A stretch of 15,411 nt of DNA, taken from NCBI GenBank assembly GCA_945787585.1, contig CALZIG010000198.1:1-15411 (forward strand). Reading direction: 5' to 3'. Within the stretch, counting starts at the first letter, position 1; each line of letters starts with the position of its first letter. This DNA comes from an uncultured Gammaproteobacteria bacterium. Its GTDB lineage: Bacteria > Pseudomonadota > Gammaproteobacteria > SZUA-140. Under the pieces are notes generated by a model. That model was not told where the DNA came from, ran no database searches, and saw only the letters and a program-made list of their open reading frames with translations. Shown one piece after another: positions 1 to 7,375 of this stretch. The translations under genes were made by a program, and so were the position numbers.

Positions 1-739
1 GCTGGTCAATCGCCCCTAACATCTCACGCACCTCAGCCTCATCCAACTTACCGGCCCCGTAAGCAATCGCCTGATCCAGCAGACTCAGGGCATCGCGCAT
101 GCTGCCATCCGCCGAGTACGCTAATAATTTGAGCGAGGGAAGTTCGAACGCGACCTTTTCTTCACCCAACACATAAGCGAGATGATCGATGATTAAATTT
201 TGTGGCAATCGTTTCAGATTAAACTGTAGACAGCGCGACAGAATGGTCACCGGCAGGCGTTGCGGATCGGTGGTCGCGAGGAGAAATTTCACATGCGGTG
301 GTGGCTCCTCCAGCGTCTTCAACAGGGCGTTGAAACTGTGGGTCGAGAGCATGTGCACCTCATCGATCAGATAGACCTTGTAGCGCCCGCGTGTCGGCGC
401 GTACTGCACATTTTCGAGTAGCTCGCGGGTATCTTCAACCTTGGTGCGCGAGGCCGCATCGACCTCAATCAGATCGATGAAACGCCCCTCATCGATCTCA
501 TGACACGCACTGCACTGACCACACGGTGTGGAGCTGACGCCGGTTTCACAGTTCAGCGATTTGGCGAGGATTCGCGCAATGGTCGTCTTCCCGACACCGC
601 GGGTGCCAGTAAACAGAAAGGCGTGGTGCAGACGGTCATTATCCAGTGCATTAATAATGGCGCGGAGCACATGCGTCTGCCCCACCATCTCAGCGAACAC
701 CTTTGGCCGCCACTTGCGCGCAATGACTTGATAACTCAT
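1..739 (-). CDS. dnaX: DNA polymerase III subunit gamma/tau (5' part, truncated by window edge)
   Basis: This is the clamp-loader ATPase that loads the beta sliding clamp during replication. About 246 residues are visible, beginning MSYQVIARKWRP. They include Walker A GTRGVGKT (residues 45-52), a four-cysteine zinc site (C64, C73, C76, C79), Walker B with LIDEVHML, and the sensor/arginine-finger region LSRC. The cysteine numbering equals that of E. coli DnaX, which supports the ATG at 739. The upstream RBS is weak. The C-terminal clamp-loader collar and any tau extension lie outside the window, so the frameshift site that makes gamma in some species cannot be examined. The gene lies downstream of ffs and tRNA-Ser on the same strand. 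Identification is secure. Confidence 0.97.
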   Translation of the reverse strand, partial: MSYQVIARKWRPKVFAEMVGQTHVLRAIINALDNDRLHHAFLFTGTRGVGKTTIARILAKSLNCETGVSSTPCGQCSACHEIDEGRFIDLIEVDAASRTKVEDTRELLENVQYAPTRGRYKVYLIDEVHMLSTHSFNALLKTLEEPPPHVKFLLATTDPQRLPVTILSRCLQFNLKRLPQNLIIDHLAYVLGEEKVAFELPSLKLLAYSADGSMRDALSLLDQAIAYGAGKLDEAEVREMLGAIDQ

Positions 740-852
740 AAGATTATTTTTCTGGCCCACGCCTGCTCATCCATCGAAGCAGACCATTCTACCTTAAATC
801 ATGGCCACCAATACAGATCAAGCAACTCATTGTAGTTTGGCCCGAAACTGTA

Positions 853-966
853 ATCGTTTTGATTCATTTTAATTTGTTCGAGTACAAGAAAAAGCGTGTA
901 GTTTTTACGCGTAAATGAGCGCTATTGGTGCAGTAAGTAGGGCAAATTAAAACGAATCAAGACGAT
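853..966. repeat. Imperfect 24-bp inverted repeat between ffs and dnaX
   Basis: The arms at 853-876 and 943-966 match at 22 of 24 positions as reverse complements, with 66 bp between them. The right arm ends 8 bp from the 3' end of the SRP RNA gene. On the minus strand the transcript could fold into a long stem capping a 66-nt loop. It may be a processing or termination structure for the SRP RNA transcript, or a small non-autonomous mobile element. Nothing in the sequence decides between these. Confidence 0.55.
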
Positions 967-974
967 GATAAAAT

Positions 975-1089
975 GGTGGCGACCCGTACCCACCACACCC
1001 CGGCACACGGGACCACTGCTGCCGCTGCTCCCTTCCAGGCCTGACGGGGTTCACAGTTTACCGTTGCGAGGGGGCCGATACAGGCCACC
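975..1089 (-). ncRNA. ffs: Signal recognition particle RNA, small bacterial (4.5S) type
   Basis: This is the RNA component of the signal recognition particle, which binds Ffh and targets nascent membrane proteins. Reading the minus strand, the conserved apical domain is visible (GTCAGGCCTGGAAGGGAGCA then GCGGCAGCAG), including the GGAA tetraloop and the AGCAG side of the symmetric loop. The ends GGTGGC (5') and GCCACC (3') pair to close a single rod of about 115 nt, the usual length of the gammaproteobacterial form. The tRNA-Ser gene ends only 13 nt upstream, so the two are probably processed from one transcript. An ATTTTAT stretch follows the 3' end. Confidence 0.96.
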
Positions 1090-1102
1090 ATAAACTTTCA
1101 AA

Positions 1103-1192
1103 TGGCGGAGAGAGAGGGATTCGAACCCTCGGTACGCGCAAACGTACACACACTTTCCAGGCGTGCTCCTTCGACCGCTCGGACATCTCTCC
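1103..1192 (-). tRNA. tRNA-Ser (anticodon GGA)
   Basis: On the minus strand a 90-nt class II tRNA is visible. It has acceptor arm GGAGAGA/TCTCTCC, anticodon stem CACGC/GTGTG with loop CTGGAAA (anticodon GGA, at 1156-1158 on the plus strand), a long variable arm, a T loop with GGTTCGAATCC, discriminator G and an encoded CCA at 1103-1105. It closely resembles the E. coli GGA serine tRNA. It lies just upstream of ffs on the same strand. Confidence 0.97.
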
Positions 1193-1602
1193 TTTCAATC
1201 TTCGCGGACGCTCCACGAGACAAGGCGCAGAAGGGTAAAGCAGGCGTCTCTGCTATGCAAACAATAATTTAGTTTGTATATTGATTAACAGTTGACAACT
1301 TTACCAAAGCCCTCCCCCGCCATGGTTTTTATCTCGATTAAATTCAATAACTTGGGAAATACTACCGCCATAAAACAAAATCAAATGGACAGGGTCAATT
1401 TTTCGTCGAAAATTTAACCATAAATTTCATAGCGTTAAAAAACACAACCCCCATCAGGCAAATAATTGCCTTTGCGATCATATTCAGATCGGATAAAATG
1501 TGACGTACTTGGCAAACGGGCAATTTTGTTTACACCGGGCAATACCTCCCGTAGCCATCACGACTGAGTGACAGAACATCGTTGAAAGATAAAACGCTGA
1601 AT
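1193..1602. other. Intergenic region between tRNA-Ser and mltF
   Basis: This 410-bp AT-rich stretch separates the divergent tRNA-Ser and mltF genes and must hold both promoters. I see no convincing ORF. The recognisable items are a sigma-70-like promoter for mltF (listed separately), a 13-bp palindrome TTTTCGTCGAAAA near 1400-1412, and the imperfect palindrome AGGCAAATAATTGCCT near 1456-1471. On the minus strand a TTGTCA hexamer (1293-1298) could be a -35 for the tRNA, but no good -10 sits at the right distance. Confidence 0.5.
1472..1499 (+). promoter_or_regulatory. Candidate sigma-70 promoter for mltF
   Basis: A TTGCGA hexamer at 1472-1477 and TAAAAT at 1494-1499 are separated by 16 bp. 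They match the -35 and -10 consensus at 4/6 and 5/6 positions, about 100 bp before the mltF start. This rests on consensus matching only. Confidence 0.35.
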
Positions 1603-3084
1603 ATGAAACAAAATCGATCACAGTACTGGCTTTACCATCGCGTTATCAGCCTGATGATAGCGGCGGCTGTCGGCTTGACGCTGACAGGCTGTGCTGAAAC
1701 CCCTTCGACGCTCGAACAGGTCAAGAGCCAGGGTGAACTGGTGATTGTGACACGCAACAGCCCAACCACCTATTACGAAGGCCCCTTTGGCCCGACTGGC
1801 CCTGAATACGATCTTGCGAACCTGTTTGCCAAACATCTCGGCGTCACGCTACAGGTCAAGACCGCCGCCAGCCTCAACGATATCATTCCAATGGTTGCAC
1901 AGCGCGAAGCCCACTTCGCGGCGGCAGGCCTCACGGTCACCAACGAACGCAAAAAGCGCATCCGCTTTACCTCGGCCTATCAGAGCATCTCACAGCAGGT
2001 GGTCTATCGCTCTGGCGATACGCGTCCCACAACCCTGCATGATATAGAAGGTGGTGAGATGGAAGTGATCGCAGGCAGCAGTCATGCCGCACGCCTGCGC
2101 AAAGTCAGCATGCAATACCCAGCACTCAACTGGTCCGAGAACAGTGACATCGGCAGTGATGAGTTGCTATCGAAAGTCTGGAATAAAGAGACACGTTTTG
2201 CGATTGCCGATTCTAATGAGGTGTTACTGAACCAGCACTTTTATCCTGAGCTCCGCGTGGCATTTGATCTCACCGGCCCACAAAAACTGGCGTGGGCCTT
2301 TCCGATGGGTGACGACTACAGCCTCTACCTTGAAGCGCAGCAGTTCTTCAGCAAGATCAAGAAAAATGGGCAACTGGATCAAATCATGGAGCGCTACTAC
2401 GGCCATATTCAGGATTTTGATTATGTCGGCACACGTAAATTCATGCGCCATATCGACAAACGCCTGCCCCGCTTTATCGAACACTTTAACGATGCATCGG
2501 AACAGAACAACATTGACTGGCGTCTGCTAGCCGCGGTCGGTTATCAGGAGTCACACTGGAATCCTCGTGCGATCTCGCCAACCGGTGTGCGTGGCATCAT
2601 GATGCTCACCCGTGCGACGGCGGCAGATATGGGATATACCAACCGTATCGAACCACGCAACAGCATTCTGGGTGGCGGACGCTATCTCGCGCAACTGATT
2701 AAACGGCTACCAAAACGCATTCAGGATCCTGACCGTACCTGGTTTGCACTCGCGGCCTACAATATTGGGATGGGGCATCTGCATGACGCCCGTATTATCA
2801 CCGAAAAGCGAGGCGGCAATCCGGACAAATGGATCGATGTAAAAGATAGCCTGCCTCTGTTGATGAAAAAACGCTGGTATAAAGAGACCAAATACGGTTA
2901 TGCACGTGGTAATGAAGCGCTCCGCTATGTTGAAAACATCCGTAATTATTACGATATTCTGGTATGGCGTTCAGAGAACAGCAAACTCCAGCCACCACTG
3001 AAGGTCACTCAGGCAGAACCGGTGCAACAGGTTAAGCACTCTGTCATCGGGCACGGTATTAAGGCAATGCCCGCGGTGATGTAA
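1603..3084 (+). CDS. mltF: Membrane-bound lytic murein transglycosylase F
   Basis: The product cleaves the MurNAc-GlcNAc bond of peptidoglycan with 1,6-anhydro product formation, acting at the periplasmic side of the envelope. An N-terminal signal ends in lipobox LTGC (Cys30 counted from ATG 1603), so this is probably a lipoprotein. A family-3 solute-binding-like domain follows at about residues 40-265, then an SLT domain with catalytic Glu316 in GYQESHWNP, then GVRGIMMLT and AAYNIGMGHL. At 493 aa the length is near the E. coli protein. An in-frame TTG at 1582 would add seven residues. Neither start has a strong RBS; ATG 1603 gives the cleaner signal peptide. The gene converges on tadA, with 24 bp between the stops. 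Confidence 0.95.
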   Translation: MKQNRSQYWLYHRVISLMIAAAVGLTLTGCAETPSTLEQVKSQGELVIVTRNSPTTYYEGPFGPTGPEYDLANLFAKHLGVTLQVKTAASLNDIIPMVAQREAHFAAAGLTVTNERKKRIRFTSAYQSISQQVVYRSGDTRPTTLHDIEGGEMEVIAGSSHAARLRKVSMQYPALNWSENSDIGSDELLSKVWNKETRFAIADSNEVLLNQHFYPELRVAFDLTGPQKLAWAFPMGDDYSLYLEAQQFFSKIKKNGQLDQIMERYYGHIQDFDYVGTRKFMRHIDKRLPRFIEHFNDASEQNNIDWRLLAAVGYQESHWNPRAISPTGVRGIMMLTRATAADMGYTNRIEPRNSILGGGRYLAQLIKRLPKRIQDPDRTWFALAAYNIGMGHLHDARIITEKRGGNPDKWIDVKDSLPLLMKKRWYKETKYGYARGNEALRYVENIRNYYDILVWRSENSKLQPPLKVTQAEPVQQVKHSVIGHGIKAMPAVM

Positions 3085-3108
3085 CCCCGTTCACTGGCAA
3101 AACCACTC

Positions 3109-3570
3109 TCAACGCCGCTGCCTGAAAAAATTACGTAGCAGCGTCCCACACGGCTCAGCCAACACCCCACCCTCGCACACCACGTTATGATTAAAGGCAC
3201 CGGGTTGCAGCAGCTCAAAGGCGCTCTCCACTGCGCCTCGCTTTGGGTCATGCGCACCAAATACCAGGCGCGCCACGCGTGCATGTGCAATCGCACCGAC
3301 ACACATCACACACGGCTCAAGCGTGACGTACAACGTCGAGTCACACAGGCGATAGTTTTCAAGCGCACTACCCGCCGTGCGTAACGCCACCACTTCTGCA
3401 TGCGCGGTCGGGTCATGCAACTCTATGGGACGATTCCACCCCTCAGCGATCAGTTCGCCACCGCTGACCAGTACCGCGCCCACCGGCACCTCGCCGTCAT
3501 CCTGCGCGCGCGCGGCCAATCTCAGCGCATGCGCCATCCACTGCTGATCAATTTCTGCCTGGTTATCCAT
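3109..3570 (-). CDS. tadA: tRNA-specific adenosine deaminase
   Basis: TadA deaminates adenosine 34 to inosine in tRNA-Arg(ACG), widening wobble decoding. The 153-aa product has the zinc cytidine-deaminase fold motifs: HAE with His57 and catalytic Glu59, and PCVMC with Cys87 and Cys90. These numbers equal those of E. coli TadA when ATG 3570 is used. GAGG lies 3 nt upstream of that ATG. An in-frame GTG at 3582 would add four residues (MLRT) but fits less well. The C-terminal tail is shorter than in E. coli, ending FFRQRR. Convergent tadA and mltF neighbours also occur in E. coli. Confidence 0.96.
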   Translation of the reverse strand: MDNQAEIDQQWMAHALRLAARAQDDGEVPVGAVLVSGGELIAEGWNRPIELHDPTAHAEVVALRTAGSALENYRLCDSTLYVTLEPCVMCVGAIAHARVARLVFGAHDPKRGAVESAFELLQPGAFNHNVVCEGGVLAEPCGTLLRNFFRQRR

Positions 3571-3767
3571 CGTCCTCAACACACCTCAAAATCGGGCAGG
3601 ACACCATACCGACTTTTCAACACGGGCACCACAGCCGCCGCACCGATGAACCAAAACAGCCCTCCTCACTGAAACGCTGCACTGCAAGTGGGCAAATTAA
3701 AAGCATCGACTCCTGAAAAAAACCGTTAACCATTGTTTTTATTTAAGTTATTTAGGTGGCATACCAA

Positions 3768-3781
3768 TTGCTTTAGATCAT
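3768..3781 (+). promoter_or_regulatory. FNR/Anr-like site upstream of the nitrate transporter
   Basis: TTGCT-TTAG-ATCAT matches the FNR consensus TTGAT-N4-ATCAA at 8 of 10 defined positions, and its centre is about 59 bp before the transporter start. Oxygen or nitrate control of such transporters is common, which makes the site plausible. No convincing -10 sits at the position expected for a class II FNR promoter, so this stays tentative. Confidence 0.3.
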
Positions 3782-3833
3782 TCAAGACCAAATCAAGAAC
3801 ACTCATTACCACTATCGCAGCGGAGCGACTACC

Positions 3834-5321
3834 ATGTCTTCGACAGACAATACCGACCATTCTAAATTTACGCTATTTGGATTCTCAGGCAAGACGCGCA
3901 TCTTGCATCTCACCTGGTTCGCCTTCTTCATGACATTTGTGGTGTGGCTCGGCCTCGGCCCGATGATGCCCTTTATCAAAGAGGCGCTGTCACTCACCGA
4001 TCAACAGGCCAAAGTGCTGCTGATTTTAAATGTGGCGCTCACCATTCCGGCACGTGTCGTAGTCGGCATGCTGGTCGATAAATTTGGGCCGCGCATTATG
4101 TTCAGCTCGATACTGGTACTCGGGGGTTTAATCAGCATCGGCTTTGCATGGGCCGAAAGCTACGAACAGCTCGCAATGATGCGCTTTCTCTCTGGTTTTA
4201 TCGGTGCCGGTTTTGTGGTGGGTATCCGCATGATCAGCGAATGGTATCCCGCCCGACAGACCGGCATTGCACAGGGCATCTACGGTGGCTGGGGTAACTT
4301 TGGCGCCGCCGGCGCCGCCATGACACTGCCACTGATCGCAACCAACATTGACGGTGCAGACGGCTGGAGAATCGCTCTCACTGTGGCCAGCATCGCCACC
4401 ATCGCCTACGGTATTCTCTACTATCGTAGTGTTACCGACACCCCCAAAGGCTCCACCTATTTCAAACCCAAAAAGAGCGGCGCGATGGAGATCACCAGCA
4501 CATCTGATCTCGCGCTCTACTTATTGATGAACATCCCACTCTACCTGGCACTCGGCGTACTGGCATGGAAACTCTCACCGGCGCAAATGGGGCTGATCGG
4601 ACAAGGCACCACCTACGTCATCTATGCCGTTCTCGCTGCTACATACATATTACAGGCATGGAAGATCTGGCACATCAATGCTCACATACTGAGCAAACCG
4701 GTACCGCAATTACATCGCTATAAATTCAAACAGGTGGCGATTCTCGACTGGGCCTATCTGGTCACGTTTGGCACCGAACTCGCCGTCGTCTCAATGCTGG
4801 CGATGTTTTATGTCTCATGGTTTGAACTCCCCAAAATCACCGCGGCACTGCTGGCTGGCATCTACCCATTCATTAACCTGGTGGCACGCCCCGGCGGCGG
4901 CTGGTTGAGCGATCGCATCGGTCGTAAACTGACTCTGATCATCGTCTTCGCAGGCATTACCCTCTGCTACCTGATCCTCGGCATGGTCGAAAACAGCTGG
5001 CCGGTATGGCTGGTTGTCGCGATGACGATTATCGCCGGCATCTTTTCTAAAGCCGGTTCCGGCGCGGTATTTGCGATGGTGCCACTGGTGCAACGGCGCA
5101 TGACCGGACAGATCGCCGGCATGGCCGGTGCCTATGGCAACGTCGGTGCGGTGACCTTTCTCACCGTCAACTCATTGGTCGATTACGACCAGTTCTTTCT
5201 CTTCATTGGCATCGTCGCGGGCTTTGTCTTTGCACTCATCCTCTTTTTTCTTGAAGAACCTCAGGGGCAGATCGCTGAAACCATGCCGGATGGGACGGTG
5301 CAGATGATCGACGTCAAATAG
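3834..5321 (+). CDS. NarK/NasA-type nitrate/nitrite transporter (MFS, NNP family)
   Basis: This inner-membrane transporter moves nitrate and/or nitrite. The 495-aa protein has about 12 hydrophobic segments and both nitrate signature motifs of the NNP family: GGWGNFGAAGAA (about 151-162) and GAYGNVGAVTFL (about 432-443). The two substrate-binding arginines expected in the family are present as Arg74 (IPARVVVG) and Arg352 (VARPGGG). The segment around 206-300 between the two halves is longer than a minimal MFS linker and is partly hydrophobic. CGGAG lies 8 nt before the ATG and fixes the start. The PP2C-kinase gene follows about 100 bp downstream. No nitrate reductase gene is in the window, so assimilatory import cannot be separated from respiratory nitrate/nitrite exchange. 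Confidence 0.9.
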   Translation: MSSTDNTDHSKFTLFGFSGKTRILHLTWFAFFMTFVVWLGLGPMMPFIKEALSLTDQQAKVLLILNVALTIPARVVVGMLVDKFGPRIMFSSILVLGGLISIGFAWAESYEQLAMMRFLSGFIGAGFVVGIRMISEWYPARQTGIAQGIYGGWGNFGAAGAAMTLPLIATNIDGADGWRIALTVASIATIAYGILYYRSVTDTPKGSTYFKPKKSGAMEITSTSDLALYLLMNIPLYLALGVLAWKLSPAQMGLIGQGTTYVIYAVLAATYILQAWKIWHINAHILSKPVPQLHRYKFKQVAILDWAYLVTFGTELAVVSMLAMFYVSWFELPKITAALLAGIYPFINLVARPGGGWLSDRIGRKLTLIIVFAGITLCYLILGMVENSWPVWLVVAMTIIAGIFSKAGSGAVFAMVPLVQRRMTGQIAGMAGAYGNVGAVTFLTVNSLVDYDQFFLFIGIVAGFVFALILFFLEEPQGQIAETMPDGTVQMIDVK

Positions 5322-5356
5322 CAGTTGTCTCGCAGCAGCCGGCTCAGTCGCGGGCT

Positions 5357-5397
5357 CAGTCCTGGGTTCAATAGCGAACTGACCCACTGCATTTTTT
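5357..5397 (+). terminator. Weak terminator-like hairpin between transporter and kinase genes
   Basis: TGGGTTC (5363-5369) pairs with GAA and ACCCA (5376-5386, with a 3-nt CTG bulge) around loop AATAGC. An outer CAG/CTG pairing extends the stem. Six T residues follow at 5392-5397. The bulges and the gap before the T run suggest partial termination, so the kinase could be expressed by read-through at a lower level than the transporter. Confidence 0.35.
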
Positions 5398-5421
5398 CTG
5401 TATTTGAGGCAACATCGACCT

Positions 5422-7128
5422 ATGACGACATCACTCAGCATCAACGCCGGCCAATATAGTGAAAAAGGCAACAAACCTCAGAACGAAGACTCCTGTGGCA
5501 TCATGGTGCCCGAAGAGCCCACCCTCACTACCAAAGGGGTCGCGATCATCATCGCTGATGGAGTCAGCAGTGCCGAAGGGGGGCGCGAAGCGGCCGAATC
5601 CTGTGTCCGCGGTTTTCTCAACGACTACTTCAGCACACCGGAATCGTGGACGGTTAAATCTTCGGGCCAGCGTATTCTCGGCGCATTGAACCACTGGCTC
5701 TATAGCCAAAACCAGCGCACCGGCGCGACTGCGCAAAACCTGCTAACGACGATGAGTGCTGTCGTCATCAAATCGACCACCGCCCATCTCTTTCATGTGG
5801 GCGATAGTCGCATCTATCACATGAGCCAACAGGGCGACCTGGAATGTATGACGCGCGACCACCAGACCTGGGGCAGCAATGAAAAAGCCTTTCTCAACCG
5901 CGCAATGGGAGCGGATTCACTGGTCGAGATCGACTATCGTAATCTACCCATCGAAGCAGGCGATCGCTTCTTACTTACCACCGATGGGGTGCATGAATTC
6001 GTCAGCCATAAAGCGTTGACTGCTACCCTGCGTGAGCTGCGTGGCCAACCCGAACGCGCCGCAAAGACGCTCGTGCAACACGCATTAGAAAATGGCAGTG
6101 AAGACAACGCCACCTGTCAGGTGATCGATATTGACCAGCTACCGCAGCAAAATGAAGAGGAGTTTTTTCAACACCTCACGGATCTACCCTTTCCACCTCC
6201 CCTGGAAATAGGCATGGTGCTGGATGGTTACAAGATTGTGCGCGAGCTACATGCCAGTAATCGTTCGCAACTCTATCTCGCCATCGACACGGATACCGAA
6301 TTAATGGTGACGATCAAAACACCTTCAGTCAACTTCGAAGATGATGCGGAATATATCGACGGCTTTCTGCACGAAGAGTGGGCGGGCAGGCGCATCAATA
6401 ACAATCATGTACTGAAAGTGCTCGAGCCAAAACAACAACGCCGCTTTCTCTACTTCGTTACTGAGTATATCGAAGGGCAGACACTACGCGCGTGGATGGA
6501 TGATAATCCGGCCTGCACGCTCGCTGAAGTGCGTAATATTATTGAGCAGATAGCGCAGGGGCTGCGAGCATTTCACCGCCTGGAGATGCTACATCAGGAT
6601 CTGAAACCGGAAAACCTGATGATCGATCTTCATGATACCGTTAAAATCGTCGATTTTGGTTCAACCCGTATCGCGGGTATTCAGGAGATCAATGCGCCGA
6701 TCGAACGCGGGCAACTTCTCGGCACACTGGACTACGCTGCGCCGGAATATTTTCTGGAGCAAGCCACCACCAATCGCGCCGATATCTTTTCGCTCGGCGT
6801 CATCGCATACGAAATGCTTAGCGGTGGAAAACTTCCGTACGGGAAACCCCTGTCAAACAAAACGCTCAAACATATCTCATACATACCCGCCAGAAATCAC
6901 AGCCCATCACTCCCCCTGTGGGTCGACGGTGCCCTTGAAAAGGCGACACACCTCAATCCGGAGCGACGTTATCAACTCCTATCCGAATTCATCCATGACA
7001 TACAGAAGCCAAATAGCGCGCTAATCAAAAAAGACTTTCAGCCACTCATTCAGCGCCACCCTATTGCATTCTGGAAAGGACTCGCCATCCTCTCAATAGT
7101 ATTAAACCTGATCTTATTGATATCGTAA
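5422..7128 (+). CDS. Bifunctional PP2C-type phosphatase / Ser-Thr protein kinase-like protein, membrane-anchored
   Basis: The 568-aa product fuses two opposing signalling domains. Residues about 5-238 form a PPM/PP2C phosphatase with intact metal ligands: NED (Asp23), ADGVS (Asp46, Gly47), VGDSRIY, TTDG (Asp188) and EDN (Asp228). Residues about 268-525 form a Hanks-type kinase fold with Lys299 (VTIK), LHQDLKPEN (Asp393), DFG (Asp411) and APE (440-442). The nucleotide loop has no glycines (LHASNRSQLY) and HRD is HQD. A single hydrophobic helix ends the protein (about 549-568), placing the domains in the cytoplasm. An in-frame TTG at 5404 is possible, but ATG 5422 has GAGG 12 nt upstream. A transporter-kinase pair of this kind is, from memory, also found beside nasA in Pseudomonas, which suggests a role in nitrate uptake. 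Confidence 0.9.
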   Translation: MTTSLSINAGQYSEKGNKPQNEDSCGIMVPEEPTLTTKGVAIIIADGVSSAEGGREAAESCVRGFLNDYFSTPESWTVKSSGQRILGALNHWLYSQNQRTGATAQNLLTTMSAVVIKSTTAHLFHVGDSRIYHMSQQGDLECMTRDHQTWGSNEKAFLNRAMGADSLVEIDYRNLPIEAGDRFLLTTDGVHEFVSHKALTATLRELRGQPERAAKTLVQHALENGSEDNATCQVIDIDQLPQQNEEEFFQHLTDLPFPPPLEIGMVLDGYKIVRELHASNRSQLYLAIDTDTELMVTIKTPSVNFEDDAEYIDGFLHEEWAGRRINNNHVLKVLEPKQQRRFLYFVTEYIEGQTLRAWMDDNPACTLAEVRNIIEQIAQGLRAFHRLEMLHQDLKPENLMIDLHDTVKIVDFGSTRIAGIQEINAPIERGQLLGTLDYAAPEYFLEQATTNRADIFSLGVIAYEMLSGGKLPYGKPLSNKTLKHISYIPARNHSPSLPLWVDGALEKATHLNPERRYQLLSEFIHDIQKPNSALIKKDFQPLIQRHPIAFWKGLAILSIVLNLILLIS

Positions 7129-7262
7129 CTTCGCATAGTCATGAGTTAATAATTCACGTTAAGTATCACGAGTAATTACAACACCAGAGATTAACAGCAA
7201 GTTTCTTGGTACACACCTCAGATTAAGCGATCATCAAACCATTTTTACTAGATTAGTTCGCC

Positions 7263-7280
7263 ATTACCTTATAAGATAAT
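7263..7280. promoter_or_regulatory. 18-bp near-perfect palindrome upstream of carbonic anhydrase gene
   Basis: ATTACCTTATAAGATAAT is a dyad with one mismatched pair out of nine, about 95 bp before the anhydrase start. The TTA/TAA ends are of the kind bound by LysR-type dimers, but no regulator gene is adjacent. It is a candidate operator only. Confidence 0.3.
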
Positions 7281-7327
7281 CGCCTTTATTTGGTCTGAAA
7301 CGATCATTAAATTTTCAATAATTATAA

Positions 7328-7345
7328 AAGGCCACTGATGGCCTT
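7328..7345. other. Perfect 7-bp hairpin in the 5' leader of the carbonic anhydrase gene
   Basis: AAGGCCA-CTGA-TGGCCTT forms a 7-bp stem with a tetraloop, ending 30 nt before the ATG and upstream of the RBS. On the plus strand it could stabilise the mRNA leader. On the minus strand it is followed by TTTTATAATT and could act as a weak terminator, but no minus-strand gene reads into it. Confidence 0.4.
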
Positions 7346-7375
7346 AAAATATCAACACAACAGGGGGAGCTAACA

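Noticed and set aside
500..835. A 111-codon plus-strand ORF at the dnaX 5' end
   Set aside because: It overlaps the conserved DnaX Walker A and zinc-site coding region on the opposite strand and shows no family resemblance.
1270..1298. A sigma-70 promoter for tRNA-Ser/ffs on the minus strand
   Set aside because: TTGTCA is acceptable as a -35, but no hexamer at 16-18 bp resembles TATAAT, so I did not list it as a feature.
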